Below, piece after piece: positions 42,829 through 51,029 of a DNA stretch of 64,000 nucleotides. The DNA comes from Pleodorina starrii (Eukaryota; Chlorophyta; Chlorophyceae; Chlamydomonadales; Volvocaceae). The DNA lies in contig BRXU01000066.1 in NCBI GenBank assembly GCA_030267565.1, positions 62,001 to 126,000 on the forward strand, read 5' to 3'. The notes below the pieces were generated by a model, which had not been told where the DNA came from, did not search any database, and saw nothing but the letters and a program-made list of their open reading frames with translations. The position numbers and the translations under genes are program-made. Every line of letters starts with the position of its first letter. The stretch's first letter is position 1.

Positions 42829-44217
42829 TCATCCGGGTTCGGTGCGGGCGCGGTCGGTCTCCACGGCCTGCCAGGTCTTGCGGGCGGCGATCAGCACCGG
42901 GTCCCACACCGGGGAAAACGGTGGGGCGTAGGAGAGGTCGATGTTCAGCAGCTCTTCCACTGGGGTCTCGTGCCACAAAGCGACGGAGAGCACGTCGATG
43001 CGTTTGGCCGCGCCTTCTTCTCCGACGATCTGGGCTCCGAGCAGTCGTCCGGTGCCGCGTTCGGCGATGAGTTTGGTGCGGATCGGTTTGGCTCCGGGGT
43101 AGTAGCCGGCCCGGGTGGTGGAGTCGACCACGGCGGTGACCGGATCGAAGCCGGCCGCCTGCGCCTCGGCCTCGCCGAGGCCGGTGCGTCCGACTTCGAT
43201 GTCGCAGATCTTGGTCACGGCGGTGCCGAGCACTCCGGGGAAGGTGGCGTAGCCGCCGCCGAGGTTGATCCCGGCGGTGCGGCCCTCCTTGTTGGCGTGG
43301 GTGCCCAGCGGGAGGCTGACGTGGCGGCGGGAGACGCGGTGGAACTTCTCCACGCAGTCCCCGGCTGCCCACACCCCGTCGATGCCGGTGCGCAGCCGGC
43401 GGTCCACCGTGATCGCCCCCGTGGCCCCCAGCGGGATCCCCGCCTGGGCGGCCAGGGTGGTGTTCGGGGTCACCCCCAGCCCGAGGATCACCAGATCGGT
43501 GGGGATGGTGGCTTGGTCGGTGACCACGGCGGTGACCTTCCCGTCGGTGGTGGCGAAGCCGGTGACGGTCTCCTCCATCCGCACCTCCATCCCGAAGCCT
43601 TCCATCGCGGTGGCGATGAGCGCGCCCATGTCCGGGTCCAGGGCCGGCAGCGGGGCCGGGGGGCGTCCGATCACGGTGATGCCCACGCCCCAGGCGGACA
43701 GGGCCTCGGCCAGTTCCAGGCCGATGTAGCCGGCCCCGACCACCACGGCCCGGCCCGGCCGGTCCCGCTCCAGCACCGTCCGCAGGGCCAGGCCGTCGTC
43801 GAGGGTCTGCACCCCGTGGATGCCGGCCGCCTCGATCCCGGGCAGTGGAGGGCGGGCCGGGGTGGCCCCGGTGGCGACCATGAGCTGGTCGAAGCCCTCC
43901 CAGGCCTCCCGGCCCCGGACGAGGTCACGCACCAGCACGGCGCGCCGGTGCAGGTCTATCTCCAGGACCTCGTGGCCGGTCCGGGCGTCGATGGCGTGGT
44001 GGTCGCGGAACTGCTGCGGGGTGCGCGCGATCAGTGCCGTGGTGTCGGCGACGTCCTTGCCGATGAAGTACGGGATCCCGCAGGCCGAGTACGAGGTGTA
44101 GTGACCGCGCTCGAACGCCACGATCTCCAACTGGTCCTGGGGCAGCTGGCGGCGGGCGGCGGAGGCCGCGCTCATCCCGGCGGCGTCCCCACCGATGACG
44201 ATCAATCGTTGGGCCAT
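42829..44217 (-). CDS. FAD-dependent CoA-disulfide reductase-like oxidoreductase
   Basis: A 462-residue flavoprotein of the CoADR/NADH oxidase branch: FAD fold LIVIGGDAAGMSAASAARR, redox Cys in SYSACGIPYF (about residue 45), NAD(H) fold VVVGAGYIGLELAEAL near 155, and flavin segment VWAAGDCVEKF near 290. Such enzymes use one Cys to reduce CoA or low-molecular-weight disulfides or persulfides. As part of the mer operon it may keep the thiol pool reduced; this role is inferred. Confidence 0.85.
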   Translation of the reverse strand: MAQRLIVIGGDAAGMSAASAARRQLPQDQLEIVAFERGHYTSYSACGIPYFIGKDVADTTALIARTPQQFRDHHAIDARTGHEVLEIDLHRRAVLVRDLVRGREAWEGFDQLMVATGATPARPPLPGIEAAGIHGVQTLDDGLALRTVLERDRPGRAVVVGAGYIGLELAEALSAWGVGITVIGRPPAPLPALDPDMGALIATAMEGFGMEVRMEETVTGFATTDGKVTAVVTDQATIPTDLVILGLGVTPNTTLAAQAGIPLGATGAITVDRRLRTGIDGVWAAGDCVEKFHRVSRRHVSLPLGTHANKEGRTAGINLGGGYATFPGVLGTAVTKICDIEVGRTGLGEAEAQAAGFDPVTAVVDSTTRAGYYPGAKPIRTKLIAERGTGRLLGAQIVGEEGAAKRIDVLSVALWHETPVEELLNIDLSYAPPFSPVWDPVLIAARKTWQAVETDRARTEPG

Positions 44218-44304
44218 GGGCTTCCCCTTTCTCGAGCAGTGCTTCGGCTTGCTGTCGCCTTCTGCAGCGGATCATGCCCGGTTGCCCGGGGCGGCGCCCA
44301 GCCC

Positions 44305-45654
44305 CTAGACCTCGAGCTGATCCAGTGCGGCTTGGTAGGCCTCATGGTAGGTGGGGAACTGGGCGACCTGATCGCGCAGGAGCTCCAGCGGCAGCTGCGC
44401 CCGGATCGCCAGGGCGGCGTGGTGGATCCATTCCCCGGCCTGCGGGCCGACCGCCCACGCCCCGATCAGCACCCCTCGCTCGGCGTCGGCCAGCAGCCCC
44501 AGGTGCCCGCGCGGGTCCTGCTCGTAGGTCCACGGGCGGGCGATGGCGTGGGCCAGGTCCAGTTCGGTGGCGGTGGTGCGGATCCCGCGGTGCTGAGCCT
44601 GCTCGGTGGTGAGTCCGGCCGCGGCGATCTCCGGGTCGGCGAACACCACCCGCGGGATCCCCACATAGCTGGCGGGGCGCGGGCGGCCGAGGATCGCGTC
44701 AGCGGCGATCCGCCCCTGGTACTTCGCCACATGGGTGAAGGGCATCACCGCGGTGACGTCACCGATCGCCCACAGGTTGTCGGCGGCCCGGGCGTGCTCG
44801 TCGATGAGCACCTCACCGTGTTCACCCAGACGTGCCCCGGCCGCCTCCAAGCCCAGGCCCTGGGTGCGGGGGGCGCGGCCGGTGCCGAAGATCACCACGT
44901 CGGCGGCCACCTCGCTCCCGTCCTCGAGGATCACCATACTGTCCGCACCGTTCCTGTGGGCCTTGGCGGCCGAGGCGCCCAGGCGGATGTCGACCCCGGC
45001 CTCGGCCAGGTAGTCGTGGACGAGCTCCCCCACCCGGGGGTCCTCCCGGCCCAGCAGCCGGTCCCCGCGGTGGATGAGGGTGACCTGCACCCCGAAGCGG
45101 GCCAAAAACGTGGCGGTCTCCACCCCGACGGCGCTGCCACCGACGACCACGGCGCGTTCGGGCAAATCGTGGGTGGTGTAGGTTTCCCGGTTGGTCCAGG
45201 CCGTGATCTCCTCGATCCCTTTGATCGGGGGGATCACCGCTTCGGAGCCGGTGGCGATGATGATGTGCTCGGCGGTGATCTCCCGGTTCCCGACCCGGAT
45301 CCGGCCCGGGCCGGTGAGGCCGGCCTCGCCCCGGATCACGGTCGCGCCCTGGGCGGTGTAGCCCTCGGCCTGGGCGGAGTCGTCGAGGTCACGGATCATG
45401 TAGTCGCGGTATTCCCGGGTGGAGGCCCAGTCCACCTCAGCCCCGGACACCCCGGCGGCCTTGTGCACCTCGGTGCGGGCCTCGGCCGGGCGCAGCACCG
45501 TCTTGGAGGGGATACACGCCCAGTAGGCGCACTCCCCACCGATCAGCTCCCGCTCGATCACGGCGACGTTCTTCCCCGCCGCCAGCAGCCGGCCGGCGGC
45601 AACCTCACCACCGGGTCCCATGCCGAGAACGGCCACGTCGAAATGTTCGCTCAT
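44305..45654 (-). CDS. Pyridine nucleotide-disulfide oxidoreductase with CxxxxC centre
   Basis: A 449-residue group I disulfide reductase. The FAD fold is VAVLGMGPGGEVAAGRLL. The redox centre ECAYWACIPSKT has two Cys separated by four residues. The NAD(P)H fold is AVVVGGSAVGVETATFLAR, and the C-terminal catalytic base region is QFPTYHEAY (His-Glu). It resembles mycothione/lipoamide/mercuric reductase relatives rather than CoADR. It has no vicinal C-terminal Cys pair, so it is unlikely to be a mercuric reductase itself. It is the second gene after merA. Confidence 0.85.
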   Translation of the reverse strand: MSEHFDVAVLGMGPGGEVAAGRLLAAGKNVAVIERELIGGECAYWACIPSKTVLRPAEARTEVHKAAGVSGAEVDWASTREYRDYMIRDLDDSAQAEGYTAQGATVIRGEAGLTGPGRIRVGNREITAEHIIIATGSEAVIPPIKGIEEITAWTNRETYTTHDLPERAVVVGGSAVGVETATFLARFGVQVTLIHRGDRLLGREDPRVGELVHDYLAEAGVDIRLGASAAKAHRNGADSMVILEDGSEVAADVVIFGTGRAPRTQGLGLEAAGARLGEHGEVLIDEHARAADNLWAIGDVTAVMPFTHVAKYQGRIAADAILGRPRPASYVGIPRVVFADPEIAAAGLTTEQAQHRGIRTTATELDLAHAIARPWTYEQDPRGHLGLLADAERGVLIGAWAVGPQAGEWIHHAALAIRAQLPLELLRDQVAQFPTYHEAYQAALDQLEV

Positions 45655-45889
45655 GATGTGTCTCCTTCAGATGCGGTGGATCTTTCGGCTCTACTCGTCG
45701 TGGCGCCCCGTCCCATCACGGGCAGGGTGTGCGGTGTCCGCAACCGCCCGCCCGGTCGCGGAGGAGGTCGGCGGGGCCTGGGTGAGCCGCTGCTCAGCCG
45801 TGCTGATGCCTCCCGGCCGGCCATCGTAGAGGCCTCGTGGCCGGTCACGGTCGCCCCCCTGGGCGGGGGCGGCTGGTGGGGTCCGGGCC

Positions 45890-47335
45890 TCAGGCGGCGC
45901 AGCAGGACAGTTTCGAGACATCGGTGCGGAAGGACTGGGCGGCGATCTTCACACCCTCAGCCATCGTCAGATACGGGCACCACAAGGTCGCCACCTGGTC
46001 CACCGTCATCCCCGCGGACAAGATGTAGACCCCGGCCGCGGCCAGGTCCCCGGCCTCCTGGGCCACCGCGGTGATCCCCACGATCCGCCCGGTGTCGGCG
46101 TCGGCGACGATCTTGATGAACCCCCGGGTGTCACGGTTCACCAGCGCCCGCGGCACGTACTCCAGGGGCAGCACCCGGCACTCACACCGGATGCCCGCCT
46201 CCCTGGCCTGCTTATCCGTCATGCCCACCGCCCCCACCGCCGGGGAGGTGAACGTGACCCGGGGAAGGTGGGTGTAGTCGACCCGCTGTCCCGCGCCGTG
46301 GAAGGCGTTCTCCACCGCGGTGACCCCGTGGGCGGAGGCCACGTAGACGAACTCCGGGTGCCCGGTGACATCCCCGGCCGCCCAGATCCGCGGGTGCGAA
46401 CTCGCCAGGGTGTCCTCCACGAGGATCTCCCCCCGCCCCCCGGTGGCCACCCCCACCGTGCCCAGGCCCAGGCCCTCGGTCACCGCCCGGCGCCCGGTGG
46501 CCACCAGCAACCGGTCCGCGGTGAACTCCTGGCGCCCGGCCCGGGTGGTGGCGGCCACCACGACACCCCCGGTGGCCGGATCGGTGCCCACGGACTCGAC
46601 CGCGGCCCGGCGCAGCACCTGGATGCCCTCATCGGCGAAGACCCCCATAAGGGTCTTCGAGACCTCCGGCTCCTCCCCGGACAGCAACCGGGAACGGGCC
46701 AGCACCGTGACCTGCGAGCCCAGCCGGGCGAAGAGCTGAGCCTGCTCCAAGGCCACATAGCCGCCGCCGAGCACGATCATCGACTCCGGGACCTCCGGCA
46801 GCTCCATCGCCGTCGTGGAGGTGAGGTAGTCGACATCCTCCAGCCCGGGAATCGGCGGAGCCCACGGGGCCGAGCCGGTGGCCACCAGGTAGTGGCCGGC
46901 CCGCACCTCCTCCACCGCCCCGCCGCGGCCGGTGATCTCCAGCACCGGGTCCTGGGCCGTGCCGGTGAAGGCGGCCTCCCCGCGGCGCAAATCCCACCCG
47001 TAGTCGGCGATCAGATCCACGTACTTCTCCGAACGCATCCCCTCCACCAGCCCGTCCTTGCCCGCCATCAGCCCCGGCATGTCCACCGGGCCAGCCGAGG
47101 CGGCGAGCCCGGGAAACCGACCGGAGGCATCCAGGGCCACATGGCGGGCGCCGGCGGCGGCCAGCAACGCCTTCGAGGGCACGCACCCGGTGTTCACACA
47201 GGTGCCCCCCACCGTGGACCGCTCCACCATCACCACCCGTTGGCCCAGGCTCGTTGCCCGGATCGCCGCGGCGAAAGCACCACCACCAGAACCGATGATG
47301 GCCAGATCCGTCTCGATCACTGCAGTTCCACCCAT
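45890..47335 (-). CDS. merA: Mercuric reductase MerA
   Basis: A 481-residue mercury(II) reductase. FAD fold LAIIGSGGGAFAAAIRA, redox centre GGTCVNTGCVPSKAL, NAD(P)H fold MIVLGGGYVALEQAQLF, and a C-terminal vicinal pair (KLSCCA) that hands Hg2+ to the active site. It reduces Hg2+ to volatile Hg0 with NADPH. It lacks the N-terminal HMA domain found in some MerA. ATG 47335 has CGGAGGTTGTC upstream. It is first in the operon behind a MerR-type promoter. The conserved Tyr-rich and Hg-binding segment WCPYLTMAEG is present. Confidence 0.95.
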   Translation of the reverse strand: MGGTAVIETDLAIIGSGGGAFAAAIRATSLGQRVVMVERSTVGGTCVNTGCVPSKALLAAAGARHVALDASGRFPGLAASAGPVDMPGLMAGKDGLVEGMRSEKYVDLIADYGWDLRRGEAAFTGTAQDPVLEITGRGGAVEEVRAGHYLVATGSAPWAPPIPGLEDVDYLTSTTAMELPEVPESMIVLGGGYVALEQAQLFARLGSQVTVLARSRLLSGEEPEVSKTLMGVFADEGIQVLRRAAVESVGTDPATGGVVVAATTRAGRQEFTADRLLVATGRRAVTEGLGLGTVGVATGGRGEILVEDTLASSHPRIWAAGDVTGHPEFVYVASAHGVTAVENAFHGAGQRVDYTHLPRVTFTSPAVGAVGMTDKQAREAGIRCECRVLPLEYVPRALVNRDTRGFIKIVADADTGRIVGITAVAQEAGDLAAAGVYILSAGMTVDQVATLWCPYLTMAEGVKIAAQSFRTDVSKLSCCAA

Positions 47336-47402
47336 GACAACCTCCGCAAATCGGTGAGGACCACTCCCACCGGAAACTTTCCGTGTGCCCTTCTCCGACC
47401 CA

Positions 47403-47433
47403 GCCTGCACCCTCCCCCACAGGGGGAGGTCAA
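47403..47433 (-). promoter_or_regulatory. MerR-type promoter/operator of the merA operon
   Basis: On the minus strand TTGACC (47433-47428) is the -35, followed by a long, roughly 19-bp spacer containing the perfect dyad CCTCCCCC-3 nt-GGGGGAGG (47411-47429), and a GC-rich -10-like GCAGGC (47408-47403). The dyad centred in an overlong spacer is the hallmark of MerR-family activation. Confidence 0.8.
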
Positions 47434-47635
47434 GGTGTCACTGCGACAACAGCCCCCTGCCGGTGCCGGCTGAATACTGACCCTCGGGCGCCGGGCGGGT
47501 TCAACGGTGGGTTCACCCCAGGCTCATGGCCCCATCAGCATCAGCCTGGTCGACCCTGACGTGGCGATCCCGCCCAGAACGCAGGACGCCCACTGGGCCG
47601 TCCCGACCGCACTACTCAGCTCCTCAGGGGCCTCC

Positions 47636-48172
47636 TCAGGATGGCCGGCCGATGGTCAGCTGCTGCCGGTGATGGTCGTAGTGCTGAGTGCCGTAGTGGT
47701 AGATCTCGGCCAGGCTCATCCAGTCCCGGAAGTACGGGTCCCAGGACACGGGCATGTGCATCCCACGGGCCAGTGCGGCCGCGGCCTCGGTCTCCAGCTG
47801 GGCCTGCAGGACCTCGACGGTGCGGTCGAACCACCGGATCAGCCGCGGACCGTGGATCACCCGCGCGGCCCCACGGTCGCTGAAGTAGTTGATCAGGTGG
47901 AAGAGCCGGGTGCCGGCCTCCAGCACCCGGGCGAAGGTGCGGCTGACCGGCTCGGGGAGACGACCCATCAGACGCACCAGCGGCAACAGGCGCCGCACGA
48001 TCAGGTAGCCGAAGAACATGTGGAACAGCAGCTGCCCGTTGGTCCACCGGGTGCCTGACGAGAGCCGGTGCACATCCGCAGGGGTCGCTTCAGTGACCAG
48101 GGCGTGGAAGTCCGCGCGGACCCGCTCCAGCTCCTCATGGATGGTTCCGGGGGTGATGGGCGCGCTATTCAT
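47636..48172 (-). CDS. DinB-family protein
   Basis: A 178-residue four-helix DinB/MDMPI-fold protein: TIHEELERVRADFHALV, the metal-type His in LLFHMFFGYL, and the C-terminal HYDHHRQQL with histidines. Such folds bind metal and include mycothiol-, bacillithiol- and ergothioneine-linked enzymes; its function here is unknown. Its ATG overlaps the stop of the methyltransferase gene (ATGA). CAGGAGCAGCCG precedes the ATG. A thiol-linked role fits the neighbourhood but is not shown. Confidence 0.8.
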   Translation of the reverse strand: MNSAPITPGTIHEELERVRADFHALVTEATPADVHRLSSGTRWTNGQLLFHMFFGYLIVRRLLPLVRLMGRLPEPVSRTFARVLEAGTRLFHLINYFSDRGAARVIHGPRLIRWFDRTVEVLQAQLETEAAAALARGMHMPVSWDPYFRDWMSLAEIYHYGTQHYDHHRQQLTIGRPS

Positions 48173-48801
48173 CGGCTGCTCCTGGAAGTGATGTCGCTGC
48201 CGGGAGCGTTCTGGGCATTGCCTGGCTTGTGGGCGATAAAACGTATGACCCGACCGCCGAAGGACAGCCGGAGGGCGAGTGGGGCAAGGCCGGCCTGGTC
48301 GAGGACTGGTCCGAAGGCTTCCGGTTCGATGAGCCGGTGCGGTGACCGGTCGGCACGGTGCACCAGGGATGCCATCGGTGAGGCCAGCAGGTCGTATCCC
48401 ACGAAGGCCCCGCCCGGTCGCAGGACTCGGGCCGCCTCGGTCACCGCGTGTTCCCACTCGATGACGTGGTGGAGCATCAGAAAGCTCAGAATCGTGTCGA
48501 ACGACTCGTCCTCGAAGGGCAGCCGAGTGGCATCGGCCTGACGCGCCTGGACCAAGGGGTGTCCGGCCAGGCGGTCCTGCGCGGCCTCGACCATCACCGG
48601 GTCGGCATCGGTCATGGTGAGCCGCACCCGGGGGTGGGCTCGGGCGATGGCCTCGGCCATCGCACCGCTGCCTCCACCGATCTCCAGCACGTCCCCGGTG
48701 ACGGGGAACCCCTGGGTCGCCCAAGGAACCATCCGCCGGGCCACAAGGCCCCATGGCGCGCTGCGACAGAAAGAGGCCTCTAAGGCGGACATCCTCGGCA
48801 T
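48169..48801 (-). CDS. Class I SAM-dependent methyltransferase
   Basis: A 210-residue methyltransferase: motif I VLEIGGGSGAMAEAIA, acidic loop TMTDADPVMVEAA, FDTILSFLMLHHV (motif IV region) and ARVLRPGGAFVGYD. This is the UbiE/Methyltransf_11 class; the substrate is unknown. It is too short and not of the right family to be EgtD. ATG 48801 follows AAAGGTGGAAACC; GTG 48810 is an alternative. It forms a two-gene operon with the DinB protein. Confidence 0.85.
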   Translation of the reverse strand: MPRMSALEASFCRSAPWGLVARRMVPWATQGFPVTGDVLEIGGGSGAMAEAIARAHPRVRLTMTDADPVMVEAAQDRLAGHPLVQARQADATRLPFEDESFDTILSFLMLHHVIEWEHAVTEAARVLRPGGAFVGYDLLASPMASLVHRADRSPHRLIEPEAFGPVLDQAGLAPLALRLSFGGRVIRFIAHKPGNAQNAPGSDITSRSSR

Positions 48802-48971
48802 GGTTTCCACCTTTCGGCGTACGCATCGTGTGCGCCGAGCCTAGTTCCACGATCGACGGTAGTGAACCGTTTAGGCAAAGGATGGGGGCGACCTGGCCAT
48901 TCACACCGCCCGGGGGCGGGCCCGAGGGAGCCGGGGTCCCGTCGTAGGGCTGAGCTCAGCAGGCGGATGGG

Positions 48972-49577
48972 TTAGAGGCCGAAGGCGCCGCCTTCGAGGA
49001 GGATGACCACGCCCAGGCCGATCAGCACGATCGGGAACAGGATGTGTTCCCATCGTTCCAGGACTTCGGCGATGGGTTTGCGGGTGGCCACGTACTTGGC
49101 GATAGCCACCAGCACCGCGACCATGGCCAAAAAGGCGATGCAGTAGGCCACCATCGCGGTGGGGCCCACGGTGACGAATACGGGCACATAGACCCCGATG
49201 TTGTCCCCGCCGTTGGCGAAGGTGACTGCGGCGACGGTCCAGATGCTGACCTGTTTGCCGGCGACCTTCCCCTCGTCATCGTCATCATCGTCGTCGCTGC
49301 GCCAGACCTTCCAGGCCGCGATGAGGCCGAGGATCAGGGGGATGAGGCCGAAGTAGGGAATGGCCTCGGGCGGCAGGAAGGTGCTGGCGCCCAGGGTCAC
49401 CAGCACGGAGGCGACCAGGATGCCGCCGAAGCCCAGGTACTGGCCGATCCCGATTTTGGCGGTGGTGCCGCGGGCCCCGGCTCCGCGGGCGAAGAACAGG
49501 GAGAGCACGATGATGTCGTCGATGTTGGTGGCCGCGAACAGGCCGATCGCCTGCAGCACGGGGGAGATGAGTTCCAT
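48972..49577 (-). CDS. cadD: CadD-family cadmium resistance transporter
   Basis: A 201-residue membrane protein with about five helices. The family motif AATNIDDIIVL is near residue 15 and FANGGDNIGVYVP is near residue 108. A cytoplasmic loop holds seven consecutive Asp (WRSDDDDDDDEG), a likely divalent-metal binding patch. CadD proteins give cadmium resistance. ATG 49577 (MELISPV) follows AAAAGACAGGTT; the longer frame to 49700 is not membrane-like. It is downstream of the CmtR-like regulator on the same strand with a 237-bp gap. Confidence 0.88.
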   Translation of the reverse strand: MELISPVLQAIGLFAATNIDDIIVLSLFFARGAGARGTTAKIGIGQYLGFGGILVASVLVTLGASTFLPPEAIPYFGLIPLILGLIAAWKVWRSDDDDDDDEGKVAGKQVSIWTVAAVTFANGGDNIGVYVPVFVTVGPTAMVAYCIAFLAMVAVLVAIAKYVATRKPIAEVLERWEHILFPIVLIGLGVVILLEGGAFGL

Positions 49578-49814
49578 AACCTGTCTTTTCTTCAGTGGGG
49601 AGAACCGCCGACCGGGACCTGGCGTGCTGCGCTGGGTCGGGCGGCCGAGCGCAGCAGGCAGGGGAAGGCTGCCGGGAGCCGATGCCCCGGGCACCATCAC
49701 CGGGGCACTGTCACCGGGTATGGGTCGCGGCGCCCGTCATGGGCACCCGAAGGCGCATCAGCACCCGCTTTCACCCTCAGTGCGTGGGCGGGCCCGGTGA
49801 GGGTGATGTATTTG

Positions 49815-50162
49815 TCAGTGTTCTTGGGTGGAGGTGCCGTAGGCGGGACACAGCGCGACCTGGGAACCGGTGGCTGCCAGCAGGGTCTCGGCGGCGGCGA
49901 GCACATCCATCAGCTCCGGGCGGGTCAGAGCGTAGAAGATCTGCCGCCCCTCGGTGCGTCCGGCCACCAGCCCGCACTCGCGCAGGCAGGCCACATGGGC
50001 CGAGACGGTGGATTGAGCCAGGCCCGTTTCCTCCACCAGGTCCCGCACTCGGGCTTCACCGCCGGCCAGGCGCCCCACGATGGCCAGGCGAGTGGGATCG
50101 GACAGGGAGTGGAACAGGGCCACGGCCGGGGCCAGGCCGGTCGTACAACTAGTGTTCGTCAT
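49815..50162 (-). CDS. cmtR: ArsR/SmtB-family cadmium/lead sensor (CmtR-like)
   Basis: A 115-residue winged-helix repressor. The recognition region is STVSAHVACLRECGLV with two Cys in the DNA-reading helix (ACLREC), and a third Cys is in SQVALCPAYG near the C-terminus: the CmtR pattern for Cd/Pb sensing in mycobacteria. It should repress cadD and release on metal binding. A close paralogue is at 52972. Confidence 0.88.
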   Translation of the reverse strand: MTNTSCTTGLAPAVALFHSLSDPTRLAIVGRLAGGEARVRDLVEETGLAQSTVSAHVACLRECGLVAGRTEGRQIFYALTRPELMDVLAAAETLLAATGSQVALCPAYGTSTQEH

Positions 50163-50513
50163 GACCCGATCCTATCGCCTAAGTCCGATTGATTGGACGG
50201 GGTGGATCTGACGTTGCCCGCAAGGGACGGTGCAGGGCCTTTTGTCCAGGGAGTGGTGGGTCTCGGGCTGGAGACTGCCTCGACCCGAGCCTACCCGGCA
50301 GAGAAGCTGTTGTGGCCGCCGTGCAGGGGTCTGAGATAGTCATCGGCTCGGTGCGACGGGCGGCCCGGGGGCCTCGCCTGCGGTGGCTGTGGCCAAAGAG
50401 CGGCGGGCATGGGCGTGACGAGTAAAGGCCCGGGGCGGGACCCGTGGTGGCCTGGGCCAGGGCCGCCGAGGAGGTCTCGGCGGCCCTGACGTTACGCGAT
50501 GAGCAGGTGGGGG
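50163..50513. other. Spacer with terminator between two cadmium units
   Basis: 351 bp without a gene. CAGGGCCGCCGAG (50458-50470), a 5-base loop, CTCGGCGGCCCTG (50476-50488) form a 13-bp terminator hairpin for the minus-strand cadA-lspA operon that ends at 50514. The promoter of the CmtR-like gene lies near 50165-50210. Confidence 0.65.
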
Positions 50514-51029
50514 CTATTCGGCGGAGATGTCCTGGGGGCGCGGAGCCAGCAGCGTACCCAGGATCAAGAGGCCGACCCCGGTGGTGACGAAGACGTCGGC
50601 GAGATTGAAGGTGGGGAACCACCCGGTGTGCAGGTAGTCCACCACCCCTCCCCCGTCGAGGCGGTCCAGGAAGTTTCCGATAGCGCCCCCGAGCATCAGG
50701 GTCGCTCCGGTACGGGCCAGCCCGGTCAGGGTGGGTGCCGCAACGAGCAAATACCAGATCAGCCCGGCGATGATCGCCCCGGTCGCGGCGATGATGACCC
50801 AGGAGGGCAGGGCCGCCCCGAGGCTGAAGGCCACCCCGGTGTTGTGGTGCAGCTGCAGCGTGAGCGGCCCCAGATCTACCGTGGTCCCGTCGGTGAGACG
50901 GGCTGAGGTCACGGCTTTGAGAATCAGATCGACGGTGGCCAGCGCCGCTGCCCCGGCCAGCAAGAGGGTCCGGGACCGGCGAGCAGATCGGGACGAAGGG
51001 CCGACCTGCCCGGCGACGGGGGCGCTCAT
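50514..51029 (-). CDS. lspA: Signal peptidase II (LspA) of the cadmium operon
   Basis: A 171-residue membrane aspartyl peptidase with four helices. The conserved motifs are HHNTGVAFSLG, GGAIGNFLDRLDGGGVVDYL (first catalytic Asp) and FNLADVFV (second Asp). It matures lipoproteins. Its gene overlaps the cadA stop as ATGA, so it is an accessory copy co-expressed with the metal ATPase, as seen in other Cd/Pb resistance operons. The link to metal detoxification is known as an association, not as a mechanism. Confidence 0.92.
   Translation of the reverse strand: MSAPVAGQVGPSSRSARRSRTLLLAGAAALATVDLILKAVTSARLTDGTTVDLGPLTLQLHHNTGVAFSLGAALPSWVIIAATGAIIAGLIWYLLVAAPTLTGLARTGATLMLGGAIGNFLDRLDGGGVVDYLHTGWFPTFNLADVFVTTGVGLLILGTLLAPRPQDISAE

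Noticed and set aside
44305..45654. Second mercuric reductase
   Set aside because: It lacks the C-terminal vicinal Cys pair and has a CxxxxC centre in a different sequence context (CAYWAC), closer to other disulfide reductases.
42601..46074. A 1157-residue plus-strand open frame across the mer operon
   Set aside because: It is a Gly/Asp/Val-rich mirror of three well-defined flavoprotein genes and merR on the minus strand.
48169..48801. The methyltransferase as the missing EgtD
   Set aside because: EgtD is about 320 residues with its own insert; this is a 210-residue UbiE-like protein lacking it, and it is coupled to a DinB gene instead.
47636..48904. A 422-residue fused DinB protein
   Set aside because: The upstream half overlaps the methyltransferase gene out of frame and has no domain; ATG 48172 with CAGGAG is the proper start.
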